DNA of 64,000 bases from Enterobacteriaceae bacterium UBA7338 (GTDB lineage: Bacteria > Pseudomonadota > Gammaproteobacteria > Enterobacterales > Enterobacteriaceae): assembly GCA_002480085.1 (NCBI GenBank), contig DKPJ01000009.1, forward strand, positions 352,908-416,907, written 5' to 3'. Position numbers and translations under genes: made by a program. The stretch's first letter is position 1. Each line of letters opens with the position of its first letter. Below are positions 35,712-44,896 of this stretch, one piece after another. Under the pieces are notes generated by a model that had not been told where the DNA came from, ran no database searches, and worked only from the letters and a program-made list of their open reading frames with translations.

Positions 35712-38566
35712 TGGAAAAGACATATAACCCCCAAGATATCGAACAGCCGCTTTACGAGCACTGGGAGCAGCAGGGCTACTTCAAACCGAATGGCGATGAG
35801 AGCCAGGAGAGCTTCTGCATCATGATCCCGCCGCCGAACGTGACCGGCAGTTTGCATATGGGCCACGCCTTCCAGCAGACCATCATGGATACCATGATCC
35901 GCTACCAGCGCATGCAGGGTAAAAACACCCTGTGGCAGGCCGGTACTGACCATGCGGGTATCGCTACTCAGATGGTGGTTGAGCGTAAGATTGCCGCTGA
36001 AGAGGGAAAAACCCGCCACGACTACGGTCGCGATGCCTTCATCGATAAAATCTGGCAGTGGAAGGCAGAGTCCGGCGGCACCATCACCCGCCAGATGCGC
36101 CGTCTCGGCAACTCCGTGGACTGGGAGCGCGAGCGCTTCACCATGGACGAGGGTCTCTCCAACGCCGTGAAAGAGGTGTTCGTTCGCCTCTATAAAGAAG
36201 ATCTGATCTACCGCGGCAAGCGCCTGGTGAACTGGGATCCGAAGCTGCGCACCGCTATCTCCGACCTGGAAGTAGAGAACCGCGAGTCTAAAGGCTCCAT
36301 GTGGCATATCCGCTACCCACTGGCCGACGGTGCAAAAACCGCCGACGGTAAAGATTACCTGGTCGTTGCCACTACCCGTCCGGAGACCCTGCTGGGCGAT
36401 ACCGGCGTGGCCGTTAACCCGGAAGATCCGCGCTACAAAGATCTGATCGGCAAATTCGTGGTGCTGCCGCTGGTTAACCGTCGCATTCCGATCGTGGGCG
36501 ACGAGCACGCCGACATGGAGAAAGGCACCGGCTGCGTGAAGATTACCCCGGCGCACGACTTTAACGACTATGAAGTGGGCCGTCGTCACGCCCTGCCGAT
36601 GATCAACATCCTGACCTTTGACGGTGATATCCGTGAAAGCGCAGAGGTGTTCGATACCAAAGGCAACGAATCCGACGCTTACTCCAGCGAGATCCCGGCA
36701 GCGTTCCAGAAGCTGGAGCGCTTTGCCGCGCGTAAAGCGGTGGTGGCTGCCGTTGATGCCCTCGGCCTGCTGGAGGAGATTAAACCGCACGACCTGACCG
36801 TGCCGTACGGCGACCGTGGCGGCGTGGTGATCGAGCCGATGCTGACCGACCAGTGGTACGTCCGTGCCGACGTGCTGGCGAAACCGGCGGTGGAAGCGGT
36901 TGAGAACGGCGACATCCAGTTCGTGCCGAAGCAGTACGAGAACATGTACTTCTCCTGGATGCGCGATATTCAGGACTGGTGTATCTCCCGTCAGCTGTGG
37001 TGGGGCCACCGCATCCCGGCCTGGTACGACAACGAAGGCAACGTCTTTGTTGGCCGTACGGAAGAGGAAGTGCGCCAGGAGAATAAACTCGGTACGGACG
37101 TGGCCCTGCGCCAGGACGAAGACGTGCTGGACACCTGGTTCTCCTCCGCGCTGTGGACCTTCTCTACCCTCGGCTGGCCGGAGAACACCGACGCCCTGCG
37201 TCAGTTCCACCCGACCTCGGTGATGGTCTCCGGCTTCGACATCATCTTCTTCTGGATCGCCCGCATGATCATGATGACCATGCACTTCATCAAAGATGAA
37301 GACGGCAAGCCGCAGATCCCGTTCAAGACCATCTACATGACCGGTCTGATCCGCGATGACGAAGGCCAGAAGATGTCCAAGTCCAAGGGCAACGTTATCG
37401 ATCCACTGGATATGGTGGACGGTATCTCGCTAGCGGATCTGCTGGAGAAACGCACCGGCAACATGATGCAGCCGCAGCTGGCAGAGAAAATTGCCAAGCG
37501 CACCGAGAAGCAGTTCCCGAACGGCATCGAGCCGCACGGCACCGACGCCCTGCGCTTTACCCTGGCGGCGCTGGCCTCTACCGGCCGCGACATCAACTGG
37601 GATATGAAGCGCCTGGAAGGCTACCGCAACTTCTGTAACAAGCTGTGGAACGCCAGCCGCTTTGTACTGATGAACACCGAAGAGCAGGATTGCGGCTTCA
37701 ACGGCGGCGAGATGACCCTCTCCCTGGCGGATCGCTGGATCCGTGCCGAGTTCAACCAGACGGTGAAAGCCTTCCGTGAGGCGCTGGACAGCTACCGCTT
37801 CGATATTGCGGCGGGCATCCTGTATGAGTTCACCTGGAACCAGTTCTGTGACTGGTATCTGGAGCTGACCAAGCCGGTGATGAACGGTGGCTCTGAAGCC
37901 GAGCTGCGCGGCACGCGCAACACGCTGGTCACGGTGCTGGAAGGTCTGCTGCGCCTGGCGCACCCGATTATTCCGTTCATTACTGAAACCATCTGGCAGC
38001 GCGTGAAGGTGCTGACCGGTAACAACGCCGACACCATCATGCTGCAACCCTTCCCGGCCTTCGATGCCGCCCAGGTTGATGAAGCAGCGGTAGCGGATAC
38101 CGAGTGGCTGAAGCAGGCGATTGTCGCGGTGCGTAACATCCGCGCCGAGATGAACCTCTCCCCGGCTAAACCGCTGGAGCTGCTGCTGCGCGGCTGCAGC
38201 AGCGATGCGGCACGTCGTGTGAACGACAACCGCAGCTTCCTGCAGACCCTGGCGCGTCTGGAGAGCATCACCCTGCTGCCTGCCGACGATAAAGGTCCGG
38301 TCTCCGTGACCAAGATCATCGACGGCGCAGAGCTGCTGATCCCGATGGCTGGCCTGATCGACAAGGCCGCCGAGCTGGAGCGTCTGGCGAAAGAAGTTGC
38401 TAAGGTTGAAGCAGAGATTGGTCGTATCGAGAGCAAACTGGGTAACGAAGGCTTCGTGGCGCGCGCGCCGGAAGCGGTAGTTGCCAAAGAGCGTGAGCGT
38501 CTGAGCAGCCTGGCCGAAGCGAAAACCAAACTCGTCGAACAGCAGGGCGTCATCAGCGCGCTGTAA
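35711..38566 (+). CDS. valS: Valyl-tRNA synthetase
   Basis: 951 residues, class I synthetase charging tRNA-Val. The HIGH-type motif is in PPNVTGSLHMGHAF, KMSKS is in GQKMSKSKGN, an inserted editing domain spans about 195-330 and a C-terminal coiled coil lies near 885-950. Full length and normal. It overlaps holC by one base and is followed by a strong terminator hairpin. Confidence 0.98.
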   Translation: MEKTYNPQDIEQPLYEHWEQQGYFKPNGDESQESFCIMIPPPNVTGSLHMGHAFQQTIMDTMIRYQRMQGKNTLWQAGTDHAGIATQMVVERKIAAEEGKTRHDYGRDAFIDKIWQWKAESGGTITRQMRRLGNSVDWERERFTMDEGLSNAVKEVFVRLYKEDLIYRGKRLVNWDPKLRTAISDLEVENRESKGSMWHIRYPLADGAKTADGKDYLVVATTRPETLLGDTGVAVNPEDPRYKDLIGKFVVLPLVNRRIPIVGDEHADMEKGTGCVKITPAHDFNDYEVGRRHALPMINILTFDGDIRESAEVFDTKGNESDAYSSEIPAAFQKLERFAARKAVVAAVDALGLLEEIKPHDLTVPYGDRGGVVIEPMLTDQWYVRADVLAKPAVEAVENGDIQFVPKQYENMYFSWMRDIQDWCISRQLWWGHRIPAWYDNEGNVFVGRTEEEVRQENKLGTDVALRQDEDVLDTWFSSALWTFSTLGWPENTDALRQFHPTSVMVSGFDIIFFWIARMIMMTMHFIKDEDGKPQIPFKTIYMTGLIRDDEGQKMSKSKGNVIDPLDMVDGISLADLLEKRTGNMMQPQLAEKIAKRTEKQFPNGIEPHGTDALRFTLAALASTGRDINWDMKRLEGYRNFCNKLWNASRFVLMNTEEQDCGFNGGEMTLSLADRWIRAEFNQTVKAFREALDSYRFDIAAGILYEFTWNQFCDWYLELTKPVMNGGSEAELRGTRNTLVTVLEGLLRLAHPIIPFITETIWQRVKVLTGNNADTIMLQPFPAFDAAQVDEAAVADTEWLKQAIVAVRNIRAEMNLSPAKPLELLLRGCSSDAARRVNDNRSFLQTLARLESITLLPADDKGPVSVTKIIDGAELLIPMAGLIDKAAELERLAKEVAKVEAEIGRIESKLGNEGFVARAPEAVVAKERERLSSLAEAKTKLVEQQGVISAL

Positions 38567-38574
38567 TCGCGTTC

Positions 38575-38599
38575 GCCCCTTACCTCTCTGGTAAGGGGC
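38575..38599 (+). terminator. Terminator after valS
   Basis: Perfect 10-bp stem GCCCCTTACC / GGTAAGGGGC with a 5-nt loop, 8 nt after the stop codon. Confidence 0.75.
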
Positions 38600-38622
38600 A
38601 CTTCTCAACAAAGAGCCTCACC

Positions 38623-39129
38623 ATGAATGTTGCAACTGCCACTCAACTGCACATGCGCCGCATCACGCCTGAAGACAATGCGGCTATCGCCGCCGTTATT
38701 CGCCAGGTTTCAGCGGAGTATGGCCTGACCGCCGACAAAGGCTACACCGTGGCCGATCCCAATCTTGATGAGCTGTACGCCCTCTACAGCCAGCCGGGCC
38801 ACGCCTACTGGGTGATTGAGCAGGATGGCCAGGTCGTGGGCGGCGGCGGCGTCGCACCGCTCCAGTGCAGTGAACCCGATATCTGTGAATTGCAGAAGAT
38901 GTACTTCCTGCCCGCCATACGCGGCAAAGGGATGGCGAAAAAGCTGGCGCTCGCCGCGCTGGATCACGCCCGTGCACAGGGTTTTACTCGCTGCTATCTG
39001 GAGACCACCGCTTTCCTGAAGGAGGCGATTGGTCTCTATGAGCATCTGGGCTTTGAACACATCGACGGACCGCTGGGCTGTACCGGGCACGTCGATTGTG
39101 AAGTGCGGATGTTAAAATCGCTGGCCTGA
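38623..39129 (+). CDS. yjgM: GNAT-family N-acetyltransferase YjgM
   Basis: 168 residues with the GNAT core: ELQKMYFLPAIRGKGMAKKL carries the acetyl-CoA-binding R-G-K-G-M-A loop, and YLETTAFLKEAIGLYEHLGF is the family C-terminal block. The substrate is not established by sequence. It lies between valS and miaE and ends 1 bp from the converging miaE; a GGCCTGA / TCAGGCC hairpin covers both ends. Confidence 0.9.
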   Translation: MNVATATQLHMRRITPEDNAAIAAVIRQVSAEYGLTADKGYTVADPNLDELYALYSQPGHAYWVIEQDGQVVGGGGVAPLQCSEPDICELQKMYFLPAIRGKGMAKKLALAALDHARAQGFTRCYLETTAFLKEAIGLYEHLGFEHIDGPLGCTGHVDCEVRMLKSLA

Positions 39130-39130
39130 A

Positions 39131-39889
39131 TCAGGCCGGGACGCCGCTGTGAAAACGAAACTCGCTGTCGGGGGTAGCAATCAGCGCTGCCTCCACCTCG
39201 CCAAAAAAGCGCACCCGCGGCGTGATATCCTGAGGTGAGATCGCCTGGGCCAGGGTCAGGTAGTCCTCATAGTGGCGCGCCTCGGAGCGCAGCAGCGACA
39301 GGTAGAACTTCTGCAGATCCTCGTCGAGATAGGGCGCCAGGGCGGCAAAGCGCTCGCAGGAGCGGGCCTCAATATAGGCCCCGCAGATCAGCTTATCGAT
39401 CAGCGTCAGCGGCTCGTGAGTCCGCACCTCTTTCAGCATCCCTTTGGCGTAGCGGCTGGCGGTGATTTTGACGTAGGGAATATTCCGGACGGTCATCGCC
39501 TCACGCACCTGCCAGAAGTGGTGCAGCTCCTCTTTAATCAGCAGCACCATGCTGTCAATCAGCAGGCGGCCCCAGGGATCCTCCGTCTGCGGCATCACGC
39601 CCTTACCAATCTGCCGGTGCAGGGCGACAAAGTCCGGCTCTGGTCCCTCACGAAAGGTGAAGGCCTCGTAGGGCTTAAGCCACTCAAGCAGCGTATCGCC
39701 GCCGCTCTTATCCGCTACGTATTTGCGTACCAGCAGCATCGCCGTCTGGGCGGCCTTAAGCTCACACACCAGATGGTCAGTCAGCAGCAGAGGAAGGTTT
39801 ACCGGATCGCGGGCTTTATCAATCCATGCCTGAGGCGTTGGGCAGTGCAGGAAGTGGTGTATCGGGGTGAGTATCTGGGCGTAGTCCAT
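39131..39889 (-). CDS. miaE: tRNA 2-methylthio-N6-isopentenyladenosine hydroxylase
   Basis: 252 residues, a ferritin-like diiron monooxygenase that hydroxylates ms2i6A37 to ms2io6A37 in tRNAs. Iron ligands are in KEELHHFW, EARSCERF and SEARHYEDY. The gene occurs in Salmonella, Klebsiella and Enterobacter but not E. coli K-12. Start MDYAQILTP at 39889 has AAGGAA upstream; a longer in-frame extension lacks such a site. Confidence 0.95.
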   Translation of the reverse strand: MDYAQILTPIHHFLHCPTPQAWIDKARDPVNLPLLLTDHLVCELKAAQTAMLLVRKYVADKSGGDTLLEWLKPYEAFTFREGPEPDFVALHRQIGKGVMPQTEDPWGRLLIDSMVLLIKEELHHFWQVREAMTVRNIPYVKITASRYAKGMLKEVRTHEPLTLIDKLICGAYIEARSCERFAALAPYLDEDLQKFYLSLLRSEARHYEDYLTLAQAISPQDITPRVRFFGEVEAALIATPDSEFRFHSGVPA

Positions 39890-39942
39890 GGCGTTCCTTG
39901 CAGTGCGGCAGCAGGCGCTGCCGCACAAACAATTAAATCTAA

Positions 39943-40368
39943 TTAGTGGCGAGTACCGTCATCATCTTCGTCAACGTAATCTTCGTCGTCTTCGTCATCG
40001 CCCTCTTCGCCGTTGGGATCTTCGTAGTAGGTACCCCAGCCGTCGTACTCAACTTCAAACTTCTCTGCCAGGTTCATCAGCTGCTCAACCTGAGCGTCGA
40101 TCAGATCGGCATTCAGCGCGCACTCGCTCAGAATGTCGCAGCAGATCACCGTGTCGCCCTCTTCCACTTCCAGCTCTTCCGGCTCGGTTACTTCATAACC
40201 CAACTTGAACGCCTCTACCGCCACTTTCTCCAGCGTATCAAAATCGTCAGCGGAGAGATGGTGCTCGATGGTATAGAGCGCATCAGGATCGCTCCCGTCC
40301 TCCAGCAGCTCTTCAATAATCAAACGGGTCTCTTCACGCTGCTCTTCCAGATGTTCCTGGTTTGCCAT
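39943..40368 (-). CDS. rraB: Ribonuclease E inhibitor RraB
   Basis: 141 residues from MANQEHLEEQREE, with a very acidic C-terminal tail (EEGDDEDDEDY). It binds RNase E and changes degradosome composition. GAGGAA before ATG 40368 fixes the start. It diverges from argI, with the ARG boxes between. Confidence 0.95.
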   Translation of the reverse strand: MANQEHLEEQREETRLIIEELLEDGSDPDALYTIEHHLSADDFDTLEKVAVEAFKLGYEVTEPEELEVEEGDTVICCDILSECALNADLIDAQVEQLMNLAEKFEVEYDGWGTYYEDPNGEEGDDEDDEDYVDEDDDGTRH

Positions 40369-40467
40369 AGCTTGTTCCTCATAATGTGCGGCAGATACTC
40401 TTATTTTCACATACCGTTGCCAATGCCTCCACTCCTGACGGAAAAGATTTGTTGAACAGGGTTGCAA

Positions 40468-40505
40468 ATGAATATTTAGACATATAAATTGAATTTTAAT
40501 TCAAT
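40468..40505. promoter_or_regulatory. Two tandem ARG boxes upstream of argI
   Basis: AATGAATATTTAGACATA (about 40468-40485) and the near-perfect TTGAATTTTAATTCAA (40489-40504), spaced as in E. coli argF/argI. They are operators for the ArgR hexamer with arginine as co-repressor. Confidence 0.85.
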
Positions 40506-40532
40506 TATTGGCCTGAGCCATGTGAGGGAAAC

Positions 40533-41537
40533 ATGCCTGCGTTCTACCAGAAACACTTTTTAAAACTGCTCGACTTTACCCCTGCCGACATTCACGCCCT
40601 GCTCCAGCTCGCTGCCCAGCTTAAAAAAGATAAAAAACAAGGCATTGAAGTACCGAAGCTGGCTGGCAAAAACATCGCGCTCATCTTCGAAAAAGACTCT
40701 ACCCGCACCCGGTGCTCTTTCGAAGTTGCCGCCTACGACCAGGGCGCTCGCGTCACCTGGTTAGGGCCGAGCGGGAGCCAGATCGGGCATAAAGAGTCAA
40801 TTAAGGATACCGCCCGCGTGCTGGGCCGCATGTATGACGGCATTCAGTATCGCGGTCACGGCCAGGAGATCGTCGAGGCGCTGGCCCAATTTGCTGGCGT
40901 GCCGGTGTGGAACGGCCTGACCAACGAGTTTCATCCAACGCAGCTGCTGGCGGATCTGCTGACCATGCAGGAGCACCTGCCGGGTAAAGCCCTTAACGAG
41001 ATGACGCTGGTCTACGCAGGGGATGCGCGTAACAACATGGGTAACTCGATGCTGGAGGCCGCCGCGCTGGTGGGGCTGGATCTGCGTCTGGTGGCCCCCC
41101 AGGCCTGCTGGCCGGAAGAGAGTCTGGTAGCCGAGTGCAGCGCCCTGGCGCAGCAGAACGGTGGCAGCATCACCCTGACGGAGAATATTGCCGAAGGGGT
41201 AAAAGGCGCAGACTTTATCTATACCGACGTCTGGGTATCGATGGGCGAAGCGAAAGAGAAGTGGGCCGAACGTATCGCGCTGCTGCGCGACTATCAGGTG
41301 AACAGCCAGATGCTGGCCCTCACCGGCAACCCGCAGGTGAAGTTCCTGCACTGCCTGCCCGCCTTCCACGACGATCGGACCATCCTCGGCAAGCAGATGG
41401 CGGAGGAATTTGGCCTGCACGGTGGCATGGAGGTGACCGACGAGGTGTTTGAGTCACCGAACAGCATCGTCTTCGACCAGGCGGAAAACCGTATGCACAC
41501 CATCAAAGCGGTGATGGTCGCCACCCTGGCGAAGTAA
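40533..41537 (+). CDS. argI: Ornithine carbamoyltransferase, anabolic
   Basis: 334 residues. Carbamoyl-phosphate loop STRTRCSFE (about 55-63), HPTQLLADL, ornithine-binding FLHCLPAFHD. It makes citrulline from ornithine in arginine synthesis. The ARG boxes and the syntenic place beside rraB identify it as the biosynthetic copy; a close paralogue of the same length lies 4.4 kb downstream in the arginine deiminase operon. Confidence 0.96.
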   Translation: MPAFYQKHFLKLLDFTPADIHALLQLAAQLKKDKKQGIEVPKLAGKNIALIFEKDSTRTRCSFEVAAYDQGARVTWLGPSGSQIGHKESIKDTARVLGRMYDGIQYRGHGQEIVEALAQFAGVPVWNGLTNEFHPTQLLADLLTMQEHLPGKALNEMTLVYAGDARNNMGNSMLEAAALVGLDLRLVAPQACWPEESLVAECSALAQQNGGSITLTENIAEGVKGADFIYTDVWVSMGEAKEKWAERIALLRDYQVNSQMLALTGNPQVKFLHCLPAFHDDRTILGKQMAEEFGLHGGMEVTDEVFESPNSIVFDQAENRMHTIKAVMVATLAK

Positions 41538-41551
41538 ATAATGTAGTTCAC

Positions 41552-41586
41552 GTAGGCCGGGCAAGGCGCATGCCGCCGCCCGGCGT
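41552..41586. repeat. REP element between argI and yjgK
   Basis: GTAGGCCGGGCAAGGCGCAT followed by GCCGCCGCCCGGC; lies between converging genes. Confidence 0.75.
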
Positions 41587-41591
41587 ATACT

Positions 41592-42044
41592 CTATTTCAC
41601 CAGCAGCTTCACCACCACCTTACGCACCTGGGCCGGATTGCCCACCGCGCACAGCGGCTTATGCACCTCGCCCGGATAGAAGACCACGAAGTCCCCTTCG
41701 CTGAGCACCACGGTCTTCTCCTGCTCCCCTTCCGGCAGAAACGCGATGTCCTTATCCGCCAGCCAGTCGGTGTCCGGCGTCCCGGCCGGCAGGGTGCTGT
41801 AGGTCATCCCCTCCTGGCCTTTCAGCACGATCTGAATATCCAGATAGCGGGCGTGGTACTCCGCACGGCGTTTGGCAAACGGCTCGGTCATATCTTCCGA
41901 AAGCAGGAAGAAGAGGCGCGAGCCGTCGATATCGTGCTTACCCGTCGGCGTCGCGTCGTTAACATGCTGTTTGACGTACTCAATGGCCTGGGCCAGCTCC
42001 TGCGGCAGCCAGGCCTGCAGGTTGTGAATGTTGCCTGTGATCAT
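41592..42044 (-). CDS. yjgK: YhcH/YjgK/YiaL family protein
   Basis: 150 residues with a DUF386 cupin-like fold: YLDIQIVLKGQEGM and FYPGEVHKPLCA hold the conserved Glu and His residues that bind metal. Relatives act in sugar-acid or sialic-acid catabolism, perhaps as anomerases; the role of YjgK is not fixed. Single gene upstream of the large gap before arcA. Confidence 0.88.
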   Translation of the reverse strand: MITGNIHNLQAWLPQELAQAIEYVKQHVNDATPTGKHDIDGSRLFFLLSEDMTEPFAKRRAEYHARYLDIQIVLKGQEGMTYSTLPAGTPDTDWLADKDIAFLPEGEQEKTVVLSEGDFVVFYPGEVHKPLCAVGNPAQVRKVVVKLLVK

Positions 42045-42582
42045 ACGTAACCCCTCAATATAAAACGTCGTTTCATTTTCAACGTTTATACGAGAATTTT
42101 AGCTACCCTACCACTGCTTTCTGCCGAAGCCTTGCGGTAGCGCATGTTTATCGACAGAGAAGTTAAATTTATGTTGGCACTTGCGGCAATACTATGCGTT
42201 CTCTCTGCATAAGCGCTGCCTGGAACGCTTATCTCATTGTAATATCATCCTGAAAACAGAGTATAAATAGAAAAACCTTTTGCAAGATCACATATTACGA
42301 CCCCATCGATATCCGCACGGCACCACATATTTATTTTATTATTCCACGGCAGCTGAAAATAAAAAAAGCCAGTCTATGCATAAACATGCAACAGCGACGC
42401 TATTGCTATGTTTTTCATACAGATAATTGCCGCGCCTGCCAAGCAGATTCTACATTTTATTAACAACCAAAAATATTAAAAAGGATTAATGCATAGCAAT
42501 GCATGACATTGTATAAACTAAAAATTAATTCTCTGAACGATCTCAAACATACCGAACAGGGTTATTCCACAACCCTCCCCGC

Positions 42583-42596
42583 GTGAACAGCATCAC
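42583..42596. promoter_or_regulatory. CRP-like site
   Basis: GTGA-N6-TCAC, flanked by C and ATT, 117 bp before the arcA start. Matches the CRP core consensus. Confidence 0.6.
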
Positions 42597-42652
42597 ATTA
42601 TTAATGCAACAGACATTTACTATACCCACGAAATCCAGCGAACCTCGTGCGT

Positions 42653-42673
42653 TATGAAATAACTCATTTCATA
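42653..42673. promoter_or_regulatory. Inverted repeat upstream of arcA, candidate ArgR-type operator
   Basis: TATGAAAT-N5-ATTTCATA, arms perfect over 8 bp, 40 bp before the ATG. Partly like an ARG box (TGAAT..ATTCA); could bind the ArgR-like protein encoded at the operon end. Confidence 0.5.
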
Positions 42674-42712
42674 GCCTCCCCCTCTTATTGCCGAAAAACG
42701 TAAGGAATAGTT

Positions 42713-43933
42713 ATGGAAAAACACTACGTCGGATCGGAAATTGGTCAGCTACGCAGCGTCATGCTGCATCGTCCAAATCTGAGCCTGAAAAGACTGACGC
42801 CCTCAAATTGTCAGGAGCTGTTATTTGATGATGTATTATCCGTTGAGCGTGCCGGTGAAGAGCACGATATTTTCGCTAATACGCTGCGTGAGCAGGGCGT
42901 CGAGGTTCTGTTACTCACCGATCTATTAACCGAGACGCTGGATACGCCAGACGCCAAGAGCTGGCTGCTGCAAACCCAGGTGTCTGATTACCGCCTCGGT
43001 CCAGCCTTCGCCAGCGATGTGCGCGGCTGGCTGGCAGATATGCCCCACCGCGAACTGGCGCGGCGTTTAAGCGGCGGACTGACCTACGGTGAAATACCGG
43101 CTTCGATTAATAACATGGTTGTGGATATTCACACCTCAAATGACTTTATTATGAAGCCGCTGCCTAACCATCTCTTTACCCGCGACACCTCCTGCTGGGT
43201 ATATAACGGCGTCTCGATTAACCCCATGGCCAAACCGGCTCGCCAACGCGAAACCAATAATCTGCGGGCCATCTACCGCTGGCATCCGCACTTTATTAAC
43301 GGCGAATTTATTAAATATTTCGGCGATCAAGATATCAATTACGACCACGCTACCCTTGAAGGGGGCGATGTATTAGTCATTGGCCGGGGTACGGTATTAA
43401 TCGGCATGTCTGAACGTACCACGCCGCAAGGGGTCGAGTTCCTTGCCTCCTCCCTGTTTACGCACCGCCAGGCCGAACGCGTTATCGCCGTCGAGCTGCC
43501 TAAACACCGCTCCTGTATGCATCTCGACACGGTGATGACCCACATCGATATCGACACCTTCTCCGTCTACCCGGAAGTCGTACGCCCGGACGTGCAGTGC
43601 TGGACGCTGACGCCGGACGGCCACGGCGGGATCGCCCGTCGCCAGGAGACCACCCTGCTGCAGGCGCTGGAGAAAGCGCTTGGCGTGACGCAGATCCAGC
43701 TCATCACCACTGGCGGCGATGCCTTTGAAGCCGAGCGCGAGCAGTGGAACGACGCCAATAACGTGCTAACCCTACGCCCCGGCGTGGTGATCGGCTACGA
43801 GCGCAACGTCTGGACTAACGAGAAGTACGACAAGGCGGGGATTACCGTTCTCCCCATTCCAGGCGATGAGCTGGGACGCGGGCGCGGCGGTGCGCGCTGC
43901 ATGAGCTGCCCGCTGGAACGCGACGCGATTTAA
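42713..43933 (+). CDS. arcA: Arginine deiminase
   Basis: 406 residues. Hydrolyses arginine to citrulline and ammonia. Motifs: LFTRDTSCWVY, LEGGDVLVIG, MHLDTVMTHID and the catalytic Cys in ARCMSCPLERD near the C-terminus. First gene of arcA-arcC-arcB-transporter-regulator, as in the Salmonella cluster. The pathway yields one ATP per arginine and raises pH. Confidence 0.97.
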   Translation: MEKHYVGSEIGQLRSVMLHRPNLSLKRLTPSNCQELLFDDVLSVERAGEEHDIFANTLREQGVEVLLLTDLLTETLDTPDAKSWLLQTQVSDYRLGPAFASDVRGWLADMPHRELARRLSGGLTYGEIPASINNMVVDIHTSNDFIMKPLPNHLFTRDTSCWVYNGVSINPMAKPARQRETNNLRAIYRWHPHFINGEFIKYFGDQDINYDHATLEGGDVLVIGRGTVLIGMSERTTPQGVEFLASSLFTHRQAERVIAVELPKHRSCMHLDTVMTHIDIDTFSVYPEVVRPDVQCWTLTPDGHGGIARRQETTLLQALEKALGVTQIQLITTGGDAFEAEREQWNDANNVLTLRPGVVIGYERNVWTNEKYDKAGITVLPIPGDELGRGRGGARCMSCPLERDAI

Positions 43934-43948
43934 GGCAAGGAGCCGAGC

Positions 43949-44878
43949 ATGAAAACGGAGATAAAACCGACCCTCGTGGTCGCCCTTGGCGGCAACGCTC
44001 TGCTGAAACGCGGCGAGCCGCTGGAAGCAGCTATTCAGCGCAAGAATATCGATCTGGCCGCCGAGACGATCGCCCAGCTTACCCGGCACTGGCGGGTGGT
44101 GCTGGTGCACGGCAACGGGCCACAGGTGGGGCTGCTGGCGCTGCAAAACAGCGCCTATACCGGCGTCACGCCCTACCCGCTGGATGTGCTGGGGGCCGAG
44201 AGCCAGGGGATGATCGGCTACATGCTGCAACAGTCGCTGAAAAACAGGCTTCCCGAGTGCGAAGTGAGCGTCCTGCTCACCCAGGTTGCAGTGGATCCCG
44301 CCGACCCCGCCCTGGCTAATCCTACCAAATACATTGGCCCGGTTTATGACCAATCGCAGGCCGACGCGCTGGCTGCCGAAAAAGGGTGGAGCTTTAAGGC
44401 CGACGGCAGCTATTTCCGCCGCGTGGTCCCCTCCCCGCAGCCGATGCGCATTGTCGAGCGCGATGCCGTTGAGGCGCTTATCCAGCGCGGCCATCTGGTG
44501 ATCTGCAACGGCGGCGGCGGCGTGCCGGTGGTTGAAAAAGCAGACGGCTACCACGGGATTGAGGCAGTCATTGATAAAGACCTCTCCGCCGCGCTGCTGG
44601 CCCGGCAGCTGGAGGCCGACGCGCTGCTGATCCTCACCGATGCCGATGCGGTCTATCTCAACTGGGGTACGCCGGAGCAGCGCCCGCTTACCCAGGCCAC
44701 GCCGCAGCAGCTCAGCGGGTTTGTCTTTGACGCCGGTTCGATGGGACCGAAAGTCGCCGCCTGCTGCCGCTTTGTTAAGACCTGTGACGGCATCGCCGGG
44801 ATCGGCTCCCTGGCGGATGGCCTGGCCATTCTCACTGGCGAGCGCGGAACCCTGATCCGCAACGATCCTCTTCAATAA
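43949..44878 (+). CDS. arcC: Carbamate kinase
   Basis: 309 residues. Transfers phosphate from carbamoyl phosphate to ADP, the energy-yielding step of the deiminase pathway. VALGGNALLKRG, VHGNGPQVG, NGGGGVPVV and DKDLSAALLA are family signatures. Starts 15 bp after arcA with SD AAGGAG. Confidence 0.96.
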   Translation: MKTEIKPTLVVALGGNALLKRGEPLEAAIQRKNIDLAAETIAQLTRHWRVVLVHGNGPQVGLLALQNSAYTGVTPYPLDVLGAESQGMIGYMLQQSLKNRLPECEVSVLLTQVAVDPADPALANPTKYIGPVYDQSQADALAAEKGWSFKADGSYFRRVVPSPQPMRIVERDAVEALIQRGHLVICNGGGGVPVVEKADGYHGIEAVIDKDLSAALLARQLEADALLILTDADAVYLNWGTPEQRPLTQATPQQLSGFVFDAGSMGPKVAACCRFVKTCDGIAGIGSLADGLAILTGERGTLIRNDPLQ

Positions 44879-44896
44879 GCATATTAAGGACGATTT

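Larger units (their letters stand above)
42045..42712. promoter_or_regulatory. Long control region of the arginine deiminase operon
   Basis: 668 bp without a gene, AT-rich. It includes a CRP-like site (42583-42596) and an 8-bp inverted repeat (42653-42673). I find no clear FNR box or full ARG box here by eye, though the pathway is usually induced by arginine and oxygen limitation. Confidence 0.6.

Noticed and set aside
35666..37285. Minus-strand open frame of 539 codons opposite valS
   Set aside because: Antisense to a complete valyl-tRNA synthetase; no motifs and no ribosome site.
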